The notes beneath the pieces were generated by a model. The model was not told the DNA's origin, ran no database searches, and saw only the letters and a program-made list of their open reading frames with translations. This document shows positions 27,313-36,464 of a DNA stretch of 64,000 nt, one piece after another. The position numbers and the translations under genes were made by a program. Source of the DNA: Sphaerisporangium viridialbum (lineage in GTDB: Bacteria; Actinomycetota; Actinomycetes; Streptosporangiales; Streptosporangiaceae). The stretch covers positions 2,418,001 to 2,482,000 of the forward strand of contig NZ_CP187232.1 of NCBI RefSeq assembly GCF_049674955.1, given 5' to 3'. How positions within the stretch are numbered: the first letter of the stretch is position 1; the number at the start of each line of letters is the position of its first letter.

Positions 27313-27374
27313 TCCCTACCCGGCCTACCCGACACACCGCCCGGCGGACTGGCATGCCGCCCGGCCCAGAACGT

Positions 27375-27405
27375 GGCGTGGCGATCTCCTGGGGCTCGCC
27401 ACGCC
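27375..27405. terminator. Hairpin after the CE4 gene
   Basis: Perfect 10-bp arms GGCGTGGCGA/TCGCCACGCC around an 11-base loop, between the CE4 and GH11 genes. No T tract; may be a weak terminator or a stabilising stem. Confidence 0.5.
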
Positions 27406-27483
27406 GCACCGGCCAACCCCCCCGCCGGGTCGTATCACGCTGCCTGATCTCCCGGCCGGCCTTCACAAGGAGGAAGCACGCAC

Positions 27484-28485
<1,002 letters not shown>

Positions 28486-28510
28486 CCCCTAACACCCGAA
28501 ACACCGCACC

Positions 28511-28543
28511 TGTGGCGCGACGGCCCACGGCCGCCGCGCCACA
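28511..28543. terminator. Hairpin after the xylanase gene
   Basis: Perfect arms TGTGGCGCG/CGCGCCACA about 25 bases after the xylanase stop, with a GC-rich loop. Probable transcription end for the xylan pair, although no T tract follows. Confidence 0.55.
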
Positions 28544-28559
28544 CTGCTGCCGGCTTCTC

Positions 28560-28810
28560 GTTCGCTGTCGTTGGCGAACGTCCGGTTTCCGCCCACGCCG
28601 CTGACCGTCAGCGTCCATGTCGTGGTGCGGGTCGCGGTCTCACCGTGCCCGTGATGGTGACGGTGTAGGTGCCGTTCGGCGTCGACGCCGAGGTGGAGAG
28701 CGTGAGCGCCGAGGAGCCGCCCGAGGTCACCGAGGCCGGGTTGAAGTTCGCCGTGGTGCCGCTCGGCAGCCCGGACGCCGTCGTAAGGTTCACCGTCAGG
28801 ACGGGTACGA
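28560..28810 (-). pseudogene. Remnant of a secreted protein's Ig-like C-terminal domain
   Basis: On the minus strand one frame reads LTTASGLPSGTTANFNPASV and LTLSTSASTPNGTYTVTITG (28808-28644). After a frame change near 28644 the sequence continues ETATRTTTWTLTVSGVGGN to about 28564. This is the typical Ig-like beta domain that ends many actinomycete extracellular proteases and hydrolases. There is no signal peptide or catalytic domain, and upstream sequence is unrelated. It is a decayed 3' end. Confidence 0.65.
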
Positions 28811-28946
28811 CATGGTATGACGCTCCTGACCTCGTCGTGATGGGCGAATCGACTTGTGCGTGACGGTATGGCCACCGAAAGGCGCAGTACATACGTAGTG
28901 GCATCCGTACATGTACCGAAAAATCATTCCCGTGCGACCTGGCAGG

Positions 28947-29573
28947 TCATGGCCGGACGGCCAGCACCCGGAAGCTGATGCCGCGTGTCATCCGGGACAC
29001 CGACTCGATCTGGAAACCGGCCTGCTCCAGGTACGGCCGGGGATCGCGGGTGAGGTAGTCGGCTTCGAACCGCACGAACACCGGTTCCACCAACCGCATC
29101 CCAGCCCGGATGATCGGGTTGCTTGACGGCCCATGCTCGGCAAGCACGAACCGCCCGCCCGGCTTGAGCACGCGGTAGGCCTCGCGCGCCGCGGCCGCTG
29201 GGTCCGGGATGGTGCACATCGTGAACGTGGACAGTACGGTGTCCGCGATGCCGTCGGGCAACTCCAGGCGCTGCACATCGCCCTGCCGCAACTCCACCCG
29301 CTCGCCGAGCCCGGCCCGCGCCACCCGCCGCCGCGCCAGTTCCAGCATGCGCTCGGACAGTTCGATCCCGACCACCGTGACGCCGGCGTCGTACAGCGGC
29401 AGGTTGAGCCCGGTGCCGACCGCGATCTCCACGATATGGCCGCGCGCCTGCCCGACGGCCCACTCCCGGCTACCCGGAAACAGGCGCCGCTCCCAGGCCC
29501 GCATCTGGTCGTCATACCGATCCGCGATCCGGTCGAACACCTGGCGCACGTCGGCATCCGTCGTAACACGCAT
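28947..29573 (-). CDS. Class I SAM-dependent methyltransferase (UbiE/PmtA-like)
   Basis: 208 residues from the ATG at 29573, with AGAAAGG upstream. The SAM-binding glycine loop is VEIAVGTGLNLPLYD, followed by VVGIELSERMLELARRR, and the later motifs LSTFTMCTIPDP and VLKPGGRFVLAEHG. The arrangement resembles phosphatidylethanolamine or quinone methyltransferases, so a lipid or small-molecule acceptor is likely. It follows the EamA gene by 26 bases and is probably in the same transcript under MarR control. Confidence 0.82.
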   Translation of the reverse strand: MRVTTDADVRQVFDRIADRYDDQMRAWERRLFPGSREWAVGQARGHIVEIAVGTGLNLPLYDAGVTVVGIELSERMLELARRRVARAGLGERVELRQGDVQRLELPDGIADTVLSTFTMCTIPDPAAAAREAYRVLKPGGRFVLAEHGPSSNPIIRAGMRLVEPVFVRFEADYLTRDPRPYLEQAGFQIESVSRMTRGISFRVLAVRP

Positions 29574-29599
29574 CGAGTGACCTTTCTGGACTCCGTACA

Positions 29600-30544
29600 T
29601 CATTTCACCACATGGGGCGGCGAAAGATCGCACGATGCTCCCCCGCCTGCCACTCTGCCACGATCGGGACGCCGGGCTCTGACGAGCGTGATGAGGCGAG
29701 CCGTGAAAGGCTGGCCGAAAAGGATCCCGAGGAAGACCAGTGCGAGTCCGCAGATCTGTTGAGCGGCGAGCGTCTCACCGGCGGCCACGGTGCCGAGCAG
29801 GACACCGGTCATCGGGTTGAGTAGCCCGATGAGCCCCACCGTCCCAGCGCTCAGGTGCCGCAGTCCCGTGAACCAGGCGGCGAAGGCGAGAGCGGTCGCG
29901 ACGACCGTGACATAGCCGAAGCCGATCAACGCGGGTCCGTCCAGGGCGGGCGGTGATCCCTCCACCGCGACCGCGACCGGCAACAGGACCAGTCCGCCGG
30001 CGATGAGCTGCCAGGAAGTCAGCGAGAAGACATCGACGTCCGCGCTCCACTTCTTGGCGAGCACGTAGCCGAGGGACGACATCGCCATGGCCATGATGGA
30101 AGCGAATACACCGGAGGCGTTCACGGTGCTCGCGCCGTCCAGCAGCATGAGACAGACGCCCCCGATGCCGACAGCGGCTCCGGTCATGTGCGTCGTCCGC
30201 GGGCGCTCGGAAAGCGCCGCCCAGGCGAACAGCATCATCACGATCGGCGAGGTCGCCATGACCGTCGACGCGATGCTCGTCGGAAGCGTCTGCGCCGCCA
30301 GATAGACCAGTGCGAAGAACGCGCTCATGTTCATGGTGCCGAGGACCAGCGATTTCCACCACCATGACCCCTGGGGAAGCCTCCTGTGCACAAGGAGGAG
30401 CAGCAGACCCGCCGGCAGCGCCCGGATCGCCGCCCCGTACAGCGGGTATTCGGCCGGCAGGAACCGATGGGTGACGAAATAGGTAGTGCCCCACGCCACG
30501 GGTGCGATCGCGGTGACAGGCACCCACCGGAGATTAGCTTCCAT
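29600..30544 (-). CDS. EamA/DMT-family exporter
   Basis: 314 residues and ten predicted helices in two EamA repeats (AIAPVAWGTTYFVTH at the start; ASIMAMAMSSLGYVLAKKWS opens the second). The ATG at 30544 lies inside the first of two palindromes; another ATG at 30565 lies in the second and would add seven residues. No ribosome-binding site is seen for either, so the mRNA may be leaderless. EamA proteins export amino acids, metabolites or drugs. Divergent MarR control argues for an efflux role induced by a small molecule. Confidence 0.85.
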   Translation of the reverse strand: MEANLRWVPVTAIAPVAWGTTYFVTHRFLPAEYPLYGAAIRALPAGLLLLLVHRRLPQGSWWWKSLVLGTMNMSAFFALVYLAAQTLPTSIASTVMATSPIVMMLFAWAALSERPRTTHMTGAAVGIGGVCLMLLDGASTVNASGVFASIMAMAMSSLGYVLAKKWSADVDVFSLTSWQLIAGGLVLLPVAVAVEGSPPALDGPALIGFGYVTVVATALAFAAWFTGLRHLSAGTVGLIGLLNPMTGVLLGTVAAGETLAAQQICGLALVFLGILFGQPFTARLITLVRARRPDRGRVAGGGASCDLSPPHVVK

Positions 30545-30554
30545 GGAAGCTAAT
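30533..30554. promoter_or_regulatory. MarR operator, 22-bp perfect palindrome
   Basis: Perfect 22-bp dyad with core TAGCTTCCATGGAAGCTA centred at 30543.5. It contains the ATG of the EamA gene. Its twin is centred 21 bp away, two helical turns. Confidence 0.75.
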
Positions 30555-30577
30555 ATAGCTTCCATGGAAGCTATATT
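30552..30577. promoter_or_regulatory. MarR operator, 26-bp perfect palindrome
   Basis: Perfect 26-bp dyad with the same core TAGCTTCCATGGAAGCTA centred at 30564.5. It ends six bases before the MarR GTG. Bound dimers on both copies would lie on the same helix face and shut off both divergent genes. Confidence 0.78.
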
Positions 30578-30583
30578 GGAGAG

Positions 30584-31126
30584 GTGAGTGAGCGCCTCGA
30601 CCATGTCGCCCGCATCCAGCAGGCCTGGGCCCGTGAACGACCCGACGTGGATGTGCGGCCCCAAGGTGTGATCGGACGGCTGCACCGCGTCGCCGACCAC
30701 CTCACCGAACAGCTTTGTGTCGTCTACCGGCGCTATGGGCTCGGGGAGGGGGAGTTCGATGTGCTCGCCACCCTCCGACGCGCCGGTGAGCCCTTCGAAC
30801 GTGCACCCGGAGAGCTCGCCGCGTTCACCATGGTCACCACGGGGGCCATGACCAAACGCATCGACCGGCTCGAACGCGACGGGCTGGTCACGCGCCGTCC
30901 CAGCACGAGCGATCGCCGCGCACGTGTCGTCGCACTCACCGATGCCGGCAGGGAGCTGATCGACCAGGCGTTCGGCGAGCACATGCGCAATGAACGCCGG
31001 CTCCTCGACCACCTGACGCCGGAAGAGGCGGCGCAACTGGAATCGCTTCTCACCACCTGGCTCGCGTGCTTCGAGACACCGCGCGAGACGGAGAACCGGG
31101 CGACGCGGCCATCCGACATGCGGTGA
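30584..31126 (+). CDS. MarR-family regulator
   Basis: 180 residues, GTG start. The winged helix (about 65-130) has EFDVLATLRRAGEPFERAPGELAAF, then TTGAMTKRIDRLERDGLVTRRPSTSDRRARVVALT. Long N- and C-terminal helices form the usual dimer interface. It lies head to head with the EamA exporter, and the two palindromes between them are almost certainly its operators. The start codon is only a few bases from the second palindrome, so autoregulation is expected. Confidence 0.9.
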   Translation: MSERLDHVARIQQAWARERPDVDVRPQGVIGRLHRVADHLTEQLCVVYRRYGLGEGEFDVLATLRRAGEPFERAPGELAAFTMVTTGAMTKRIDRLERDGLVTRRPSTSDRRARVVALTDAGRELIDQAFGEHMRNERRLLDHLTPEEAAQLESLLTTWLACFETPRETENRATRPSDMR

Positions 31127-31208
31127 CCACCTGGCCGAGCGGCGTCAGGCGCCCGGCCTCAACGTCGATTCGAATGCGCCACGAGCCCGGCGCCGACTCG
31201 GCGAGGGG

Positions 31209-31982
31209 TCACTGCGTCGCGGCGGTTCGCAGGGCGTGGAACTGCTTCAGCAGGGCCTCGTCGCCGGAGACGCGCACGGAGGCGTCGTCGCCGCGGTTCC
31301 AGAGCCAGAGCAGGAGCGGGACCGCGTTCCCGCTCACCAGCGCGTCCCCCTCGAACCCGGTGGCCGCGTCCTTCACGTCCACATGGCCGGGCTGGGCGCC
31401 CTTGCCGGCGACGGCCGTCAGCGTCCAGGCGTGGTGGCTCGTGGAGATCGAGAGCGGGCGCTCGTCCGGCGCGTCGAGAAGGGTGCCGAAGTCGTCCAGC
31501 CAGCTGGTGCTGCCGTAGCCGACGAACAGCTTCAGGACCTCGTCGATGCCGTCGAAGGCGAGATCGTCCGGGACGGGGGACACCGGACGCCCCGCCGCGA
31601 GCTCGGCGTCGATGCGGTGGATCACCGTCTCCTGGGCCATGCGGCGGATCCAGAAGCCGACGGTCTGATCGGGTTCGTGCCATGTGGCCGCGTGGTCGGC
31701 GGGGGAGTGCGCCGAGAACTGCCCGGTCAGCACGGCGTGGGTCCTGTCGAGCGAGGTCACGGGATCGGGGTCGAGCACGCCGGGCGGCCACTCTTCGGGG
31801 AAGGCCCCGAGCCGGATGCACTCGGCCTTGTGCAGGTAGACCTCGGCGACATGCCGCGCGAGCTCTCCGACGGACCAGTCGGGGCAAGATGGCACGCGTG
31901 CTGACGGATCGGTGCCGGCGACGGCGGCACGCAGTAGAGCGAAGTCGTCATCGAGACAGCTGAGAAGCCGGGAGAAGTCCAT
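31209..31982 (-). CDS. Maleylpyruvate isomerase-type, mycothiol-dependent enzyme family (DinB-like)
   Basis: 257 residues. The N-terminal DinB-like four-helix part shows SCPDWSVGELARHVAEVYLHK and later the metal-binding helix QETVIHRIDAELAAG, as in mycothiol-dependent maleylpyruvate isomerases. The C-terminal half is the small MDMPI_C domain. Members use mycothiol in isomerisation or S-transfer; the substrate here cannot be assigned. Convergent with the MarR gene. Confidence 0.8.
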   Translation of the reverse strand: MDFSRLLSCLDDDFALLRAAVAGTDPSARVPSCPDWSVGELARHVAEVYLHKAECIRLGAFPEEWPPGVLDPDPVTSLDRTHAVLTGQFSAHSPADHAATWHEPDQTVGFWIRRMAQETVIHRIDAELAAGRPVSPVPDDLAFDGIDEVLKLFVGYGSTSWLDDFGTLLDAPDERPLSISTSHHAWTLTAVAGKGAQPGHVDVKDAATGFEGDALVSGNAVPLLLWLWNRGDDASVRVSGDEALLKQFHALRTAATQ

Positions 31983-32031
31983 CCGCCTATCGAACCAGTC
32001 TTCCCCCGCTCACCTGTAATGAATTTCCTCT

Positions 32032-32067
32032 CGCCGGACTCGCCGGACTCGCCGGACTCGCCGAAAG
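32032..32067. repeat. 9-bp tandem repeat (CGCCGGACT)n
   Basis: Three and a half perfect copies of CGCCGGACT in the gap between the mycothiol-type enzyme and the epimerase gene. Probably simple-sequence expansion. Confidence 0.8.
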
Positions 32068-32071
32068 CCGG

Positions 32072-32104
32072 AGCGCCCCGCCAGAGATCTTCTGACGGGA
32101 CGCT
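32072..32104 (-). terminator. Hairpin at the end of the sugar-gene operon
   Basis: Arms AGCG-CCCG-CAGA and TCTG-CGGG-CGCT pair with two mismatches around GATCT, 16 bases past the epimerase stop. Probable terminator for the minus-strand sugar genes. Confidence 0.5.
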
Positions 32105-32119
32105 CTCATGCCGATCGGG

Positions 32120-32731
32120 TCACACGGGGAGCCGCTGGCTCAGCTCCGCCTCCTGCCGCAGGCAGGTGTCGTAGTCCGGCAGCGCGCCGGCGGCCAGCGC
32201 CTCGGCCAGGGTCGGGGCCTCGCGGTCCCGGTCCGACACGATCGGTTCCAGCCCGGCGGGCAGCGGAATGGCGAGCTCGTGATCGAACGGCGACACCGCC
32301 AGCTCGTTCTCGGCCACGTACTCCACCGACAGCGCGTACGACATCATGCTGTTGGGCTCCAGCGACACGAACATGTGCGCCATGCCGACCGGAATGTAGA
32401 CCGAACGGAAGTCGCGGTCGTCCAGGATCACCGAGTCCCACCGGCCGAAGGTCGGCGAGCCGACGCGGATGTCCGCCACGATGTCGAGGACACGTCCGCG
32501 CGGGCAGTACACGAACTTCGCGCAGCCCGGTGGCGTGCGGCAGTAGTGCAGGCCACGCACCACGCCGGGCCGCGAGACACTGCAGCTGATCTGGGACACC
32601 GACGGTGGCCGGTGCCCCACCGCGGCGACGAACGCCGACTCCTCCATCAGCGAGACGAACAGACCGCGATGGTCCGGGTACTGGCGCGGGGTGAACGCGA
32701 CGGCGCCGCCGACCAGATTGTGCGGGGTCAT
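32120..32731 (-). CDS. RmlC-like NDP-4-keto-hexose epimerase
   Basis: 203 residues with the RmlC cupin fold. The catalytic His62 is in RGLHY, and Tyr132 and Tyr138 fall in SYALSVEY, the region of the active-site tyrosines. Other family marks are FTPRQYPDHRG, KFVYCPRGRVLDIVADIR and VYIPVGMAHMF. Such enzymes epimerise C5 alone, C3 alone or both in dTDP-4-keto-6-deoxy sugars; the sequence does not settle which. It is the last gene of the three-gene minus-strand operon with the C-methyltransferase and aminotransferase, so a 5-epimerase giving an L-sugar is a good guess. Confidence 0.88.
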   Translation of the reverse strand: MTPHNLVGGAVAFTPRQYPDHRGLFVSLMEESAFVAAVGHRPPSVSQISCSVSRPGVVRGLHYCRTPPGCAKFVYCPRGRVLDIVADIRVGSPTFGRWDSVILDDRDFRSVYIPVGMAHMFVSLEPNSMMSYALSVEYVAENELAVSPFDHELAIPLPAGLEPIVSDRDREAPTLAEALAAGALPDYDTCLRQEAELSQRLPV

Positions 32732-32759
32732 GGTGTCCGCCCTCTCCTGGATGAGCCGG

Positions 32760-33983
32760 TCAGACGATGTGGACGTCGGGCACGTAGAGGATCCATCGCC
32801 CGCCCGCTTCCCGGAAGGCCTGCTCCTTGGCCATGATCTCCTCCGCGTGGTTCCACGCGAACAGCAGGGCGTAGTCCGGGTACGGGTTGGCGAACGCCTC
32901 GGCCGGCAGCACCGGGATGTGCGTTCCGGGGGTCAGCCGGTCCTGCTTGGCCGGTGTCGTGTCGCACACGAAGGAGACCAGGTCGCTGCCGATGCCGCAG
33001 TAGTTCGTCACGGTCGCGCTCTTGGCGGTGGCGCCGTAGGCGACCACCCGCTTTCCCTCCGCGCGCAGGCCGGTCAGAGTGGCGGCGAGGTCCTGGCGGA
33101 TCGCCGCGACCCGGTCCCCGAACCGCTGCAGCGTCGACAGGTCGGTGAGGCCGCTCGCCTCCTCCTCGGCGATGAGCTCGGCGACGGCCGGTGACGGTGT
33201 GCGGACCCCGCTGCGGGCCAGCGTGTAGCGCACCTCCCCGCCGTGCACCGTGAGGCGCTCCACGTCCACCAGCTCGAACCCGAACTCCCGCGCCATCGCC
33301 TGGACGGACCCCGCGGCGAAGAAGAAGAAGTGCTCGTCGTAGATCTGGTCGAAGGAGTTCTTCCGCACGATGTCGCCCAGGTACGGGTCCTCGAAGACGA
33401 ACACCCCGTCCGCGTGGAGCAGCGCGTCGACGCCCTTGAAGATCGAGGCGATGTACGGGATGTGGCACAGCGTGTTGGCCGCGAAGATGACGTCGGCCGC
33501 CCCGTGCGACTCGCGCACCCCTGCGGCCGTCGACTCCTCGAAGAAGTCGTTCAGCACCTCCACGCCACCGGCACGCGCGATCTCCGCCACGCCGCCGGAG
33601 GGCTCGAAGCCAAGCTGCCGCACGCCGGCGTCGCTGACCGTCTTCAGCATGACGCCGTCGTTGCAGCCGATCTCCACCACGAACGGGTCGGCCTGCCGCA
33701 GCTCGGTGCGCAGGAACCGCTCGGCCGTGGCACTGAAGTGCTCGCGCATCCTCGACGAACCGGACGAATGGTAGGGATAGTCCTCGTGGAACATCGCCTC
33801 CCGGGGCACCTGCTCGACCAGCTGCACCATCCGGCAGGAGACGCACTGGCCGACGCGCAGGCGGAAGAAGAACTCGCCCGGGATGTCCGCGGGGAGCAGG
33901 AAGCGATCGGACAGCGGCTGGCGGCCCAGGTCGAGGAATTCCTCCAACCGGGCCCCACAGACCTGGCAGCCGGATACGGTCAT
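32760..33983 (-). CDS. NDP-hexose 3-C-methyltransferase (TylC3/EvaC/KijD1 type)
   Basis: 407 residues from the ATG at 33983, which has GAAGGGA upstream; the ATG at 34001 is less likely. N-terminal zinc-binding domain with Cys6, Cys9, Cys47 and Cys50 (CQVCG and CVSC). The SAM motif is VVEIGCNDGVMLK, and the C-terminal Methyltransf_14 domain has RVVAYGATAKSATVTNYCGI. These features define sugar 3-C-methyltransferases that make branched deoxysugars. The HFFFF stretch after YDE is close to the EHFFY segment of the family. It sits between aminotransferase and epimerase genes, so the likely substrate is a 3-amino or 3-keto 2,3,6-trideoxy-4-ketohexose. Confidence 0.93.
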   Translation of the reverse strand: MTVSGCQVCGARLEEFLDLGRQPLSDRFLLPADIPGEFFFRLRVGQCVSCRMVQLVEQVPREAMFHEDYPYHSSGSSRMREHFSATAERFLRTELRQADPFVVEIGCNDGVMLKTVSDAGVRQLGFEPSGGVAEIARAGGVEVLNDFFEESTAAGVRESHGAADVIFAANTLCHIPYIASIFKGVDALLHADGVFVFEDPYLGDIVRKNSFDQIYDEHFFFFAAGSVQAMAREFGFELVDVERLTVHGGEVRYTLARSGVRTPSPAVAELIAEEEASGLTDLSTLQRFGDRVAAIRQDLAATLTGLRAEGKRVVAYGATAKSATVTNYCGIGSDLVSFVCDTTPAKQDRLTPGTHIPVLPAEAFANPYPDYALLFAWNHAEEIMAKEQAFREAGGRWILYVPDVHIV

Positions 33984-34019
33984 GGTGTTCCCTTCAGGCA
34001 TTGGCGAGCTCCTTCCTTG

Positions 34020-35141
34020 TCAAAGCGCGGTGATGATCTCGCGGAGCGCGTCGATGACCCGGTCCTGAACCGCGAGCGGGAGCGAGGGGTACATCGGCAA
34101 CGAGAAGATCTCGCCGGCGAGCTTCTCGGTCACCGGCAGTGACCCGCGCTGGTAGCCCAGGTGCGTGAAGCCGGTCATGGTGTGCACCGGCCACGGATAG
34201 CTGATGTTCAGCTGGATGTCGCGCTCTCCCAGCCGGCGCAGGATCTCGTCCCGCGCGGGATGGCGCACCACGTAGACGTAGTACACGTGCTCGTTGCCGG
34301 GGGCCGTGCGCGGCAGCACGAGGCCGCCCTCGCCGCACAGGTCGCCGAGCCCGTCGACGTACCGCTCGGCGATGGCGCGCCGGCCGGCGACGTACTGGTC
34401 GAGGCGGGTCAGCTTGCGGCGCAGGATCTCCGCCTGCACCTCGTCGAGCCGGCTGTTGTGCCCCGGCGTCTCGACGACGTAGTAGACCTCCTCCATCCCG
34501 TAGTAGCGCAGCCGCCGCAACCGGCCGTCGACCTCCGGGTCGCCCGTGATGACGGCGCCGCCGTCCCCGTACGCGCCGAGGACCTTGGTGGGATAGAAGG
34601 AGTACGCCGCGGCGTTCCCCATGGTGCCGGCGAGCCGTCCGCCGTGCCGCGCGCCGTGTGCCTGCGCGCAGTCCTCGACGATCACCAGCCCCCGGTCGGC
34701 CGCCAGCCGTTCGAGCGGCGCCATGTCGACGCACTGGCCGTACAGGTGCACGGGAAGCAGGGCGCGGGTGCGCTCGGTGATGAGGCCGGCCACCTGGTCG
34801 GTGTCCATGAGGAAGTCGTCCTCGCGGACGTCGGCGAAGACCGGGCGGGCGCCGGCGTTGTCGATGGCGACCACGGTCGGGGCGGCGGTGTTGGACACCG
34901 TGATCACCTCGTCGCCGGGGCCGACGCCGAGCGCCTGCAGCGCGAGGGTGATCGCGTTCGTCCCGTTGTCGACGCCGACGCAGTGACCCTGACCGTGGTA
35001 GGCGGCGAAGTCGCGCTCGAAGGCGCGCAGGCTCTCGCCGAGAACCAGTTGACCTGAGCGGAAGACGGTCTCCACCGCGTCGAGTAGATCAGCGTGCTCC
35101 TTCTCGTACTCCGGCAGGTAGTCCCACACCCGTACGGTCAC
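34020..35141 (-). CDS. PLP-dependent NDP-sugar aminotransferase (DegT/DnrJ/EryC1)
   Basis: 373 residues, GTG start. Family signatures: SGQLVLGESLRAFERDFA, GVDNGTNAITLALQAL, VEDCAQAHGA (Asp157) and the PLP lysine Lys186 in FYPTKVLGAYGDGG. The YGDGG tail and overall length fit 3-aminotransferases of the TylB/EvaB/KijD2 group better than 4-aminotransferases, but this is similarity by eye. It installs the amino group that the flavin N-oxygenase would later oxidise. First gene of the operon with C-methyltransferase and epimerase; 36 bases to the next gene. Confidence 0.92.
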   Translation of the reverse strand: MTVRVWDYLPEYEKEHADLLDAVETVFRSGQLVLGESLRAFERDFAAYHGQGHCVGVDNGTNAITLALQALGVGPGDEVITVSNTAAPTVVAIDNAGARPVFADVREDDFLMDTDQVAGLITERTRALLPVHLYGQCVDMAPLERLAADRGLVIVEDCAQAHGARHGGRLAGTMGNAAAYSFYPTKVLGAYGDGGAVITGDPEVDGRLRRLRYYGMEEVYYVVETPGHNSRLDEVQAEILRRKLTRLDQYVAGRRAIAERYVDGLGDLCGEGGLVLPRTAPGNEHVYYVYVVRHPARDEILRRLGERDIQLNISYPWPVHTMTGFTHLGYQRGSLPVTEKLAGEIFSLPMYPSLPLAVQDRVIDALREIITAL

Positions 35142-35375
35142 GACGTTCCTCCTCGAAGAAGAGCGGGGCCACTCACCGTCTCAGGCTCGCACCCGGCCGG
35201 TGCCCGGGCATCTCCCGGCTTGCGCTTCCGGCCGGGCGGACGGCCGCGGGCCGAACGCCCTGCGCAACCCGTGAGATGCGGGCCTCGTGCGCCATGCGGC
35301 ACGGTGAATGATGACGGCCCGCCGGTCGTCGTGGGCTTACCCGTCCCGGAGGTACGGGCCGGAAAGGGGAGGACC

Positions 35376-36290
35376 TTGTCTCAGAAGTACGGCGCGAGCG
35401 GGCTGTGGACGTACAACACCACCGCGAACGTCACGCGGGAGGCGGTACGGGATCTTCGTGACTTCAAGTCCAACGATGTGAACTTCAAGTTGGCACTGTG
35501 GAACCCCAGTACCAACGGCGTGCGGTACCTCAAGGCATTGGTCTACACGCTCGCCGGCGGACTGGACGCCGAGAACCGGCAGCGGCTGCGCAACATCGCC
35601 CACCGCGACGTGGGCGACCCGTTCTCCGTCACCTACGACGGTGAGACGGTGTGCCTCGACTACATTCAGGCGGTGTACGAGCTGGGGTTCATCACGCGGA
35701 CGCTGGACCTCGACGGCCGCTCGGTGCTGGAGATCGGCGCCGGCTACGGGCGCACCTGCCACGCGATGCTGTCCAACCACGACGTCGCCTCGTACCACAT
35801 CGTCGATCTCGAGAACACCCTTGAGCTGTCCTCGGCGTACCTGGCGGAGGTCCTCACCCCGGAGCAGTTCGAGAAGGTCACGTTCACACCGGTGTCGGAC
35901 GTGGACGACACCGTCGCGGGCCGGCACTTCGACCTCGGCCTGAACATCGACTCGTTCGCGGAGATGGAGCCGGACACGGTGGTCGACTACCTCCGGCTGA
36001 TCGCCGGCAACTGCGACCACCTCTACGTCAACAACCCGGTCGGCAAGTATCTCGACAAGACGCTGGACGACCACGTGCAGGGCGACGAGGTGGTGGCGCT
36101 GGCGCTGCGCACCGGCCTGCTCCGCGACGTCATCGACATCCACGACAACCGCGCCGTGGCCGCCGAGGTGCCGAAGTTCCTGGACGCGTACCGGCCGGGA
36201 CCGGCATGGAGCTGTGTGGCCGACGGTCCCGCCGTGCCGTGGAGCTACTACTGGCAGGCGCTCTACCGGGCGGATTCCGCGGCGGTGTAG
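35376..36290 (+). CDS. Putative sugar O-methyltransferase
   Basis: 304 residues from a TTG at 35376 preceded by a strong AAAGGGGAGGA site; the frame is open further upstream but without domain. The SAM motif is LEIGAGYGRTCHAML. Conserved blocks of the putative sugar O-methyltransferase family are seen: VNFKLALWNPSTNGVRYLK at the start, FDLGLNIDSFAEM, HLYVNNPVGKY and the final WSYYWQALYR. Such proteins methylate sugar hydroxyls in natural-product clusters. Divergent from the aminotransferase operon. It could make the 4-O-methyl group found in evernitrose- or kijanose-type sugars. Confidence 0.82.
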   Translation: MSQKYGASGLWTYNTTANVTREAVRDLRDFKSNDVNFKLALWNPSTNGVRYLKALVYTLAGGLDAENRQRLRNIAHRDVGDPFSVTYDGETVCLDYIQAVYELGFITRTLDLDGRSVLEIGAGYGRTCHAMLSNHDVASYHIVDLENTLELSSAYLAEVLTPEQFEKVTFTPVSDVDDTVAGRHFDLGLNIDSFAEMEPDTVVDYLRLIAGNCDHLYVNNPVGKYLDKTLDDHVQGDEVVALALRTGLLRDVIDIHDNRAVAAEVPKFLDAYRPGPAWSCVADGPAVPWSYYWQALYRADSAAV

Positions 36291-36408
36291 CCGAAGTCGA
36301 CCCAGCCCCGGGCCGGTCGCGCCACTGGTGACCGTGCTCGGGGCATCTTGGCGTTCATGGGCTCGGCCGTGGTGCGCCTGCTCGCCGCCCGGCGCCTGTG
36401 AACGACAC

Positions 36409-36443
36409 ACCGCCCGGGCCGCGCCGATGCGCTGCCGGGCGGT
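36409..36443. terminator. Convergent hairpin terminator
   Basis: Perfect 9-bp arms ACCGCCCGG/CCGGGCGGT with a 17-base loop, between the converging sugar O-methyltransferase and N-oxygenase genes. Confidence 0.6.
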
Positions 36444-36464
36444 GCGGTATGCCGGGCCGGCCGC

